From: Anolis sagrei
Lineage: Eukaryota > Chordata > Lepidosauria > Squamata > Anolidae
Assembly (NCBI RefSeq): GCF_037176765.1
Contig: NC_090023.1
Span: 170,421,506 to 170,485,505 of the forward strand
Reading direction: 5' to 3'
DNA length: 64,000 nt
Shown: positions 46,631-57,140 of the stretch, one piece after another
Layout of the letters: the number at the start of each line of letters is the position of its first letter
Numbering within the stretch: position 1 is the stretch's first letter
Made by a program: the position numbers and the translations under genes
Notes under the pieces: generated by a model
What the model saw: the letters and a program-made list of their open reading frames with translations, nothing else
What the model was told of the DNA's origin: nothing
Database searches by the model: none

Positions 46631-47932
46631 CAAGGTGTGGCAGCATAACTTCCTTTTTTAAAATGCGCGCCATTTAGTTGGTTGAAGACGTAGCGGAGCG
46701 CTAGTGGTCTCGTTCGAAAGGCGGGAGTATAAAGTTTTGCCCTGACACAGTTCAGTCGCCATCTTGCGTTGGAATAGTGAGGAACGTGCTTTTGCCATTG
46801 AGGCCTACTTTTCGAGTGGATGTTCTGTGATCGCAACCCAGCGCACCTTTCGGAATCGCTTTAATTTAGCCCCATTGGCCCGTCCTGGACTGGAAATCAA
46901 TTGTGACGTGGGTCACTACATTCAGACAAACTGCAAGTGCGACAAGACAAAGAACTGGAGTCCCTCGGCCCATTAGATCACCTGAGAACATTGAGGCAGT
47001 GAGAGCTTCAATGTTGCGATCACCACGGCATTCTGCGTGCAAACATGCGTCTGCCCTTGGATTTTCCAATCGTTCTGTGAGAAGAATTCTTCATGGTGAT
47101 CTTCATTTCCATCCTTACAAGATGGCGATTGTGCAGAAACTTTCTGAACGTGACTTCAGTTCTCGGAGGAACACGTGTGTGGTTCTTCTCAAAGTCGTTC
47201 CTGAGGACGCTATTGTTATTTTTTAGTGATGACGCAGATTTCATTTGTGTGGATCCGTCAACAAACGAAACATGCACTACTGGGCTGACAACAATCCTCG
47301 AGAATTGCATCAAAGGCCTTTGCATTCACCTAAAATCACAGTGTGGTGTGCAATTTCCTCAGCTGGAATTATTGGTCCCTGGTTCTTTCAGGAAAATGAA
47401 GTCGCAGTGACAGTGAATTCGGACCGGTATGTAAACATGTTACAGGAATTTTTTTCCCCACGGCTAGATGGGTTGGACTTAGGGGACATTTGGTTCCAAG
47501 AAGATGGTGCAACTGCACACACTTCAAGAGTATCGATGGCTGTTTTGAGGGAACACTTCCCAGAGCGCTTCATCTCAATTGGGGGGGGGGGGGATTTGGA
47601 GTGGCCGGCCCACTCTCCAGATTTGGCCCGTTGTGATTTTTTTCTATGGGGTTTTTTTAAATCCCGTGTTCATGTGAACCGTCCAAGGACCCTACAAGAT
47701 TTGAGGACCAACATCCAGGAAGAAATTGCCAACATAACGCCTGCTATGCTGGCAAGAGTCATGACAAACGCCAGAAATCGGTTTACTCAGTGTATGGAGA
47801 ATGGGGGATCTTCAAAACTATGTAAAACAAAACTTTAGGTATGCACCTATATTGTATATATATAAAAAATTCTGATTCATACAATGGGTTTTATTAAGTT
47901 TTGAAAAAAGGAAGTTATGCTGCTGTACCCCT
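46631..47932 (+). mobile_element. DD41D-type mariner, near full-length
   Basis: Terminal repeats contain GTGGCAGCATAACTTCCTTT and its complement; TA on both sides. Transposase pieces run in order: MRWNSEERAFAIEAYFSSGC (46764), VTTFRQTASATRQRTGVPRP, SVRRILHGDLHFHPYKMAIV, FSDDADF (first Asp), HYWADNNPRELHQRPLHSPK, WFQEDGATAHT (second Asp), SPDLARCDFFLWG (third Asp) and RNRFTQCMENGG. The reading frame changes near 46895 and near 47220-47250. The last two Asp are 43 apart here because a poly-G tract has lengthened; 41 is the likely original. Confidence 0.92.
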
Positions 47933-48511
47933 TAGCAAGGATATTATGTATCTCCCCACCAAGGCAAATTATGGTTATTTTTTTCCATTTGGTAGAGGTG
48001 TCACACTTGAGTTCCATTTGCTTATGCTTCTATCTTCTTGTTTAAATTTGTCTTCACTTGACGGACAATTTAAAGATCTGAATACTAAACATGATAGTAT
48101 ACATTAAAAGCCTGCTAAATGCCTCTCTGACTTCTAGGCTTTCTTGGCCACAACCAACTTATTCCCAAATTACGAATGGGTAAAAACTAAAGTGACAATG
48201 CAAAATTCTCCATTTTGTACTGGAATGGTTCAGCAAAATGATAAAATGTTCCCACCTGTGTCTTTAAATGCTGAGGATAAGATGCATTGCACAAGCAGAT
48301 GCATACAAGTCACTGCATTAGCACAACCTCACAAAACTTGTCATCATGCTGTTACAGCAGGAATACATCACAATGGCACAAAAAAAATCAGCAGTGGATA
48401 TTCCAAATTTTTTGATAAGAGAAACATGGTGCCGTAGCAGAAGTACATATGGCAATATTAGGATACTCATCCCAGTTGGGAGACAACAGTTTATACATCT
48501 TCAGAGGACTC

Positions 48512-48655
48512 TTATGGCACATTGGAGGAACACCTCTGTATGAGCAATGCGTGGCAAGTATCACAGACCCGTACAGGCTTCGGCGAAGAGGGCAAAGGCA
48601 GTTCATTGTCTGAGCAGGCATTACAGAAAATTTCACCACAGTTCCTACAATGATG
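48512..48655 (-). CDS. RUFY2: RUFY2 FYVE exon 2 (stop codon)
   Basis: Encodes [20 protein letters not shown] to [19 protein letters not shown], then TAA at 48514-48512. Acceptor TTTTTAAG. 3' UTR follows toward the mariner ending at 47932. Confidence 0.95.
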   Translation of the reverse strand, partial: HHCRNCGEIFCNACSDNELPLPSSPKPVRVCDTCHALLIQRCSSNVP

Positions 48656-51424
48656 CTTAAAAACAGGTATTTAAAAAAAAGAAAACAATTAGATCAATAC
48701 AATCTGTGAACAAAACAATTGATAAGCATCTGAAAATAAATAGAGTAAGGCCCCTGTAACTGCAAAACTATGTCCACAGTTTCACTTACTCAAGCCTGGA
48801 GAAAATGATATCTCTAGGAATTTGGCAAGTCCTCCAGTGCAGTGTTTCTCAACCTTCCTAGTGCTGCGACCCCTTAACCCAGTTCCTCATGTTGTGGTGA
48901 CCCCCAACATTATTTTCATTACTACTTTATAACTGTAATTTGGCTACTGTTATGTATTGTAATGTAAATATCCGACATGCAGAATTTATTTTCATTCACT
49001 GGACCAAACTGGGCACAAATACCCAATACATGAGGTTGGGGGGATTGAATTTGTCACTTGAGAGTTGTAGTTGCTGGGATTTATAGTTCGCCTACAATCA
49101 ATGAGCATTCTGAACTCTACCAATGATGGAATTGAACCAACCTTGGCACGCGTGAACTACAGAAAATACTGGAAGGGTTTGGTGGGTATTGACCTTGAGT
49201 TTGGGAGTTATAGTTCACCAACCTCCAGAGAGCACTGTGGGCTCAAATATTGATGGATCCAGGCCAAATATTGGCATAAATACTCAATATGCCTAAATGT
49301 GAACAGTGGTGGAATTTGGGGAAAATAGAGCTTGACATTTGGGAGTTGTAGTTTCTGGGATTTATAGTTCACCTACAATCACAGAGCATTCTGAACCCCA
49401 CCAACGAGAAAATTGAGCCAAGCTTCCCACGCAGAACCCCCACAACTGAAAAATACTGTGTTTTCTGATGGTCTTTGGCGACCCCTCTGACACCCTCTCG
49501 TGACCCCCCCCCCCAGGCAGGCCCGTAGCCAGGATTTTGTTTCGGGGGGGGGGGGGGGTGTTGAGTTTGGTTCGGGAGGGGCTGAGTCTGAGTGAAAGAG
49601 GGTCTACCCTTGCAAACCTTTTGTATCGTTACCCCAATACCCCCATGCATATGGGATATATTGAATATGGTGATCAGATCATGATATGAATAAACATAAC
49701 AGTTTAATTAATGTACCAGTAAGGCCTTCTCGCGGACCACCATGAGAATTTCGGGGGGCTGGGTGTGCTGAAGCCCCCCAAGCCCCTCCCCCCTTGGCTA
49801 CATGCCTGCCCCCAGGGGTCCCGACCCCCAGGTTGAGAAACGCTGCTCCAGTGAGATTCAATGGTAGAAGTTACCATGGACTTAGTTTTGCTAGCAAGTT
49901 TTGCTATAAGAATTTCTAGGTGTACCAGTACAACCCTATGGTATGCTGGAACTGGAAAGCATACCATACAATGGCTTTTGGTCATATTTATTTATTTATT
50001 TACATAATTTCTACCCCGCCCTTCTCACCCTCAGGGGAGGATTCAGGGCAGCTAACATGGGCAACAATTCAATGCCATAATATCAATACAACAATGTAAA
50101 ATCAAATACATAGAAAATAAAACAATAACATTAATTAAAATCACATACTCATATAGTCGCCTACAGGGTGAGGAAGCATACCTTCCTTTTTTAAAAAGTC
50201 GGTTGAAGACGTCAGGAACAATAAAACTTTTCTGATAATTTGTTAAAGTATATAATAAATGTTTTAATTGAATAAACCAGGTGGTTTGAGAGCATTTCTC
50301 TAGTATAGTTCATAAGGAACAGTAGTGCTCATTTCACTGATAATGAAAGACAAAAGTTTCATGTACCTTTATAAATGAAAATATAGATAACTAGCCGTAC
50401 CCTGGCCACGCATTGCTGTGGCCTCAGAAAACAGGAATCCCAGACAGAGGAGATATGATAGCCATGTATAAATATGTGAGAGGAAGCCCCAGGGAGGAGG
50501 GAGCAAGCTTGTTTTCTGTTTCCCTGGAGACTAGGACACGAAACAATGGCTTCAAACTACAAGAAAGGAGATTCCATCTAAACATGAGGAAGAACTTCCT
50601 GACTGTGAGAGCCGTTCAGCAGTGGAATTCTCTGCCCTGGAGTGTGGTGGAGGCTCCTTCTTTGGCAGGTTTTAAACAGAGGCTGGATGGCCATCTGTCT
50701 GGGGTGATTTGAATGCAATATTCCTTCTTCTTGGCAGGGGGTTGGACTGGATGGCCCATGAGGTCTCTTCCAACTCTTTGATTCTATGATTCTACATGAA
50801 ACAATCTGGGCTAGGGAACACCTCCCCACAAAGATTTCCTGTAGGCAGGAAGAAGCCAGGCTGTTAAGCTGCAAGGCTTTTCAAAGGTTATGAAGGTAGG
50901 CAATGTATGTGTATATGTATATATATGTGTGTGTATGTGTATATATGTGTATATTTGTGTGTGCATGTGTATATATGTGTTATGTATGTGTATGTGTGTA
51001 TATATATGTATTTATGTGTGTATGTACATATGAGTGCATATGTGTTTGTGTAGATATGTGCATGTGTGTGTTGTTTGTATATGTGTGTAGGCCTGGCCTT
51101 ACTTGGGCCCTCCAGACATTTTGGATTTCAGTTCCCACAATTCCTAACAGCCAGAACAGCTTGGCTGTTAGGAATTGTGGGAGTTGAACTCCAAAATGCC
51201 TGAAGGGCCCAAGTAGGCCCAGGCCTGGCATATGAGATTTGTTACTGAACCCTGTGTCTCTTTGGAGGCCTGTGCAGCCTCCTCCTGGTGTGGCTCCTCC
51301 TCCTCCCTCCCTTTCTTCCCTTCCCCTCTCGCCTTCCTTGCTTGACCAATGCAAAAGGCTTGCTTTCTTCTTTGCTTCTTCTGTCTCTCCGTCTGTTCTT
51401 CTCCCCCTCCCTCCCCCCCTCCCC

Positions 51425-51460
<36 letters not shown>

Positions 51461-54400
51461 AAGGCTGTAAAGGCTGTTTTTCAGAGCATCTTTGCTGGGC
51501 TGTTCTGGCTTCTCAGCTTGGCTCCCGAAGCAGGGATGGCCAGCTGCTTTGCTATGGATGGCTGTTTCTTTCCCCCTCTCGCACAAGAGGGCCGGGGCTA
51601 GGTTTTGCACATATATGGTAAGGTATTTTTTATTTTTTAAGAATTGTAAAGTTATTTTCACGGTTTTGGGTTTTTTTTAAATTGTTGGTCATACCTTGCA
51701 GTATGAGAAGTTTAGAGGCCAAAATTGATGTCACTTGGCCCCATAGTTTGTTTGTTTTTAGGCTACTCACAACGACCAGAAGCTGTTTATATATTAAGAC
51801 TAGCTGTGTCCTGCCACGCGTTGCTGTGGCCTATAGTAAAACTTTTCAAAGTAGAGGTACATATCTGGACTATTATGAAAGAGAGGTATCTACCTATTCC
51901 TTCCCCCTTTTTCTCCTTTCTTCCTTCTCTCCCTCTTTCTTTCTTTCCTTCTTTCGCTCCTTGGTTTCATCCTTCTCTCTTTCCTTCATTCCCTCCCCTT
52001 TTCTTCCTTTGCCTCCTTTCTTCCCTGTTTCCTTCCTTCTTTCATTTTTTATTTCCTTTTCTCCTTCCTTCTTTACCTCTTTCCTACCTTTCCTTCCTTT
52101 TATTTTTCTTTCCTTTCTACTTTCTCTTCTTCCTTCCGTCAGTACCTCTTTTTTTCCTGCCTTCCCTCCTTCCTTTCTTCCTTCCCAATGCTTACCAAAC
52201 CCTTCTCGTGCTTTCTGTTGGGTCAATGGGAGTCCTGTGTGCCACGTTTAGTTTAATTCCGTCGTTCGTGGAGTTCAGAATGCTTTGATTATAGGTAAAC
52301 TATAAATCCCAGCAGCTACAAGGGAGGGGGGTGGGAGGAGGACGAGGAGTGTAGGGGCGGGGCGTCGGTGGGTATGGGCGGGGCTTCCTCGGAGGGGGGT
52401 GGGCAGAGGAGGAGTGTAGGGGCGGGGCGTTGGTGGGTGTGGGCGGGGCTTCCTCGGAGGGGGGTGGGCAGAGGAGGAGTGTAGGGGCGGGCGTCAGTGG
52501 GTGTGGGCGGGGCTTCCGCAGAGGGCGTGGGCGGGGGAGGAAGAGGAGTGTAGGGGCGGGGCGGGGGAGGATGGGGGCGTGGCTTCCGCGGAAGGTCCGT
52601 TGACCGTTCGGCCATGTGCGCGCGCCGGGGACTTGTGGCGGGGCGCCACTGCGCATGCTCAGTTGTTTTGTGTTATTGTGAGTGCACTATTATGTTGTTT
52701 AGTACTTTGAATCAATTTCGGCATACCTTGTGGGCTGAGGTATGTGCATGGGAATTTTGGTAAATTTTTGTCGGGGTTTTTTTGAGTTTTGCTGTCCCGT
52801 TGGACGGCCATAACAGATTTATAGACATAGATAAGTATTGTAAAATGATACCAAACTACACAACCAGCTTTTTATCCCTGTTAGTAAACAGAAACCAAAC
52901 TTACCTTCCTTCTGGAAAGAGAAAACTCTGCTTCACATAACTTGCAGTGGGTAGCATCTTTGTCCTTTAGCCAGACTTGCCCCTATTTGGGAGGGAATGT
53001 GTTCCAAGTTATTATTTACATCAAATGCTAAGCACCACTAAAGCAGGAAAGTAATACACCTCGGTTTTTCCTAAAATAAGATCTTGTAATCTTATACATA
53101 AATACACACACTGGGTTATAGGCTGCATCTATTGTGCAGAACTGATGCAGTTCGACACCACTTTAAATGCCATGGCTCAGTTCTATGGAATAATGGGAGT
53201 TGCAGCTTTACAGTCTCTTTATAGTCTTCTCTGCCAAAGAGTGTTCGTGTGTCATTAAACTACATCTCCCATGACTCCATAGCATTGAGCTATGGCAGAT
53301 GAAGTGCTGTCAAACTGCATTAATTTTATGCTGCAGATGAACCCTTACATAAGTATTCACCCCTTTGACTTTTCTGCATTTTGTTGTGTTACCACCTGAA
53401 CGCAAATGATAGCTTATCCTTTCTTAACTGCTCTTGTTTTACTCTCTACAGATTGCTGAGAAGCTTGAAAGGAGTAGGCCAACACTCTGTCTTCAAACAT
53501 ATATCAGTGTTGAAGTTATTCATAAACCGAAACAAATCTAGTACTAAAAAATATGGGTTTATTGCCTTGTTTAGATTATACAAACATTCCCAAAAGATAA
53601 ACAAAGCATGGGAGTAAGGTTGTATGTACCTTAAGGCTAGTTCGTTTCAAATGCAACAACAAACCAATCATTTTGGTTAAAAGCTATCCGGTGCATGTGA
53701 GTAGAATATTAAATATTTTAACAGTCACATCTGGAACAGCTTAGAAAACTGGGTATGTTTAGCTTGATGAAAAGGTGAGACAATAAGCACCGGGATTGTG
53801 GCGCAGCTGGCTGAGTGTCAGCTGCATTAAGATCACTCTGACCAAAAGGTCATGAGTTCGAAGCCAGCCCGGGTTGGAGTGGGTTTCCAACCAATTGTGT
53901 GTAGCCTGTTGTCGACCTTTGAAACCTGAAAGACAGTTGCATCTGTCAAGTAGGAAAATTAGGTACCACCTTAAAGTGTGGGGAGGCTAAATTAACTGTT
54001 TTATGAGGCCATAAAGAAGACTCCAGCAAAGCATTCCAGCGGGGAAGCATGCGGGGAATGCGGAAGTGCTTCATCAGCATCCCAGATGGATGATGAAAGC
54101 GACAGCTCCCTGGCAGCCACAAAAAGTTAAATAGCCTGTGTGTATGTCTGTATATGTTTGTAAGTCAAAAATTAGCATTGAATATTTGCCATATATGTGT
54201 ACACTATAATCCGCTCTGTTTAGATTATACAAACATTCCCAAAAGATAAACAAAACATGGGAGTAATATTGTACGTACCTTGGACAATAATAGAATAGGC
54301 TAGTTCGTTTCAAATGCAACAACAAACCAATCATTTTGGTTAAAAGCTAAGCTACACCTTGATATTTATGTGAGTAGAATATAGAAGGGCGGAATATAAA

Positions 54401-54912
54401 AGCTGTAAATAAATAAATACATAATATCTGACTGGATGTCATGTAGAGGATGGACTAAGTTTGTTTTCGGCTGCTCCAAAACCCAGAAAATGAACCAGTG
54501 GATTAAAATTAGATGAAAAGAGATTAACCATTACAAAGAAATTATTTACTGTTAGAACCGTTCAATAGTAAAACAGACTGGCTCAGAAGTCTTCTTTATT
54601 TTGAATGAGCATCTTTCCTGACTGCTTTAGTTTTGTATTCCTGTATGCCAGAGAGTTGGACTGCGTGGCCCATATAATCCCAACTCTGTGATTCTATAAT
54701 GAACAGATTTTACCTTGAAGTCTGTCTCTTTTGCCCCAGTTTACTAACCTGTAAAGCTTTGTTTGCTTCTTTTATATCTTCTATTTTAAGCTTTGATCTG
54801 AATAGAAGACACAATTGAGAGATCGAGTATGAATAATGGCAAACGAAGAGAAAATATACTAGTTCTTTCAGAGATAATAAAAATAGTAGTAGTAGTAGGA
54901 GTAGTAGTAGTA

Positions 54913-54947
<35 letters not shown>

Positions 54948-55224
54948 CTTTATTTATACCCCGCCACCATCTCCCACAACGAGGACTCAGAGCGGCTTAC
55001 ATGAGGCCAAGCCCGAACAACAAATTACAATACAAAAATACAAATTGTAGTAAAATAAACAACGTAACAATAAAGTATAAAACATCAAAGCATATAAACA
55101 AAATGGGCAGAGTTTCCCTCACTTCTTGTTGTCTCACCCTTATTCTTCACTAGGAGTCAGATCCAGAGATGCATCTGGATTTGAAAGATGGAGAAGCACA
55201 TTCCTCCTTGGATCCACAGTACAC

Positions 55225-55273
<49 letters not shown>

Positions 55274-57109
55274 CAAACGTGTCCTCTGTGTTGTCAAAGG
55301 CTTTCATGATCAAATCACTGGGTTGCTGTGAGTTTTCCAAGCTGTATGGCCATGTTCCAGAAGCATTCTCTCCTGACAGTTCACCCACATCTATGGTAGG
55401 CATTCTCAGAGGTTGTGAGATTTGTTGGAAACCAAGCATTTGGGGTTTATATATCTGTGGAATGTTCTTTTTCCCACCCTGGGCATTTTATAGATATATA
55501 AACCCCACTTGCCTTGTTTCCAACAAACCTCACAACCTTTGAGTTTGCCTGCTATAGATGTGGGTGAAATGTCAGGAAAGAATGCTTCTGGAAAATTGCC
55601 ATACAGCCCTGAAAATTCACAGCAACCCAGATGTGTCCTCATTTAGCAAGCCCTTCCTTGCATTTTACACAAATGCTCCATCTATGGTCTCTCTTTCCGT
55701 GCACCTCACTTTCTAAAAGGCTGAGAGAACAACCATGCCTAATATTTGTAACAATGGGCTGAAATGTCTTTTTTAGTAAATAATGGTTTTAAAAAGTATG
55801 TTTGCCCTCCCCTTACAAGAAAAGAAAAAGGGACATTACTCGCTAAGTTTTCCAGCCAGTTCTTGGAGAGCTTCTTCTTGATCGTGACAGAGATTTCTCA
55901 ACTGCTTGTTCTTTTCTTGTAACTTTAAGAACTCCTTTAAAATAAAGAAACATATACATTAGATGTTATTCATTAAGAGAATTAAATTATTTGACCTGCC
56001 TTTTTGTCACATTCCCCCAGTCAACGTGGGTGAGTCCACTTCAAAAAAGTATCAGTTCCATTTTCTTGTTTTAGCTCTTTTGTAGAAATTTCATATTAAA
56101 TGCAACTGGAGAAGAAATCAGAAGAGATAGGGAAGATTTAAAAAATGCAACACTATATAGAATCATAGAATCAAAGAGTTGGAAGAGACCTCATGGGCCA
56201 TCCAGTCCAACCCCCTGCCAAGAAGCAGGAATATTGCATTCAAATCATCCCTGACAGATGGCCATCCAGCCTCTGTTTAAAAGCTTCCAAAGAAGGAGCC
56301 TCCACCACACTCCGGGGCAGAGAGTTCCACTGCTGAACTGCTCTCACAGTCAGGAAGTTCTTCCTCATGTTCAGATGGAATCTCCTCTCTTGTAGTTTGA
56401 AGCCATTGCTCAATTGCGTCCTAGTCTCCAAGGAAGCAGAAAACAAGCTTGCTCCCTCCTCCCTGTGGCTTCCTCTCACATATTTATACATGGCTATCAT
56501 ATCTCCTCTCAGCCTTCTCTTCTTCAGGCTAAACATGCCCAGCTCCTTAAGCCACTCCTCATAGGGCTTGTTCTCCAGACCCCTGATCATTTTAGTCGCC
56601 CTCCTCTGGACACATTCCAGCTTGTCAATATCTCTCTTGAATCGTGGTGCCCAGAATTGGACACAATATTCCAGGTGTGGTCTAACCAAAGCAGAATAGA
56701 GGGGTAGCATGACTTCACCATCTTAACATCTTCTCTGGGTTATAACCTTTTCCTTTTCAGTCACTAAAGTAGAGTATGGGGTACAGGCAGTCCCCAGGTT
56801 ACAAACAAGGTAGGTTATGTCGGTTTCTTCTTAAGTTAAATTTGTGTGTGAATCAGAACAGGTACATTTTTAAGTGTAACTCCAGTCCAACTTTTTGAAT
56901 ATTTGGATAGCATAGGGAAGGGTTCACACCCCTGTGGTGCTTGTTTTGCTGTCTGTGCCCCTGTTCAGAAGATTGCATTGTACTTTCTGTCCCTGTGACA
57001 ATTGAATTTTGAAAAATTCGGCTTGTTGTGAAGTCAAGGACTGGTGATAAAGCTTCAGTAGAGGCACCTTTTCCTATCTATCTATCTTATCTTATCTAAC
57101 CTATCTATC

Positions 57110-57140
<31 letters not shown>

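Larger units (their letters stand above)
50391..51799 (-). mobile_element. probable Helitron with inserted CR1, MITE and satellites
   Basis: Minus-strand 3' end CTAG at 50394-50391 after GCCACAGCAATGCGTGGCCA, flanked by A. A TC at 51799-51798 (TCTTAATATATAAACAGC) could be its 5' end, touching the next Helitron. The 5' end is tentative. Confidence 0.4.
51800..52831 (-). mobile_element. Helitron with GC-rich insert
   Basis: Minus strand starts TCTATGTCTATAAATCTG at 52831 and ends with a hairpin (GGCCACAGCAACGCGTGGCA) and CTAG at 51800; flanks A and T fit A^T insertion. Contains the shared hAT/Helitron module (52210-52316), a polypyrimidine tract (51895-52185) and a GC-rich minisatellite. Confidence 0.75.

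Noticed and set aside
50903-51187. ORF rich in Cys/Val/Tyr/Met
   Set aside because: Translation of a TG/TA simple repeat.
51682-52288. Two overlapping 187-189 codon ORFs rich in Ser/Phe/Pro/Leu
   Set aside because: They read through a C/T simple tract; no gene-like sequence.
52345-52680. A host gene promoter with its own CpG island
   Set aside because: Lies between intact Helitron ends and no host exon starts nearby; kept only as a possible captured fragment.
53790-53880. tRNA gene-like A and B boxes
   Set aside because: Head of a dispersed SINE; the same sequence recurs in reverse at 58560-58640.
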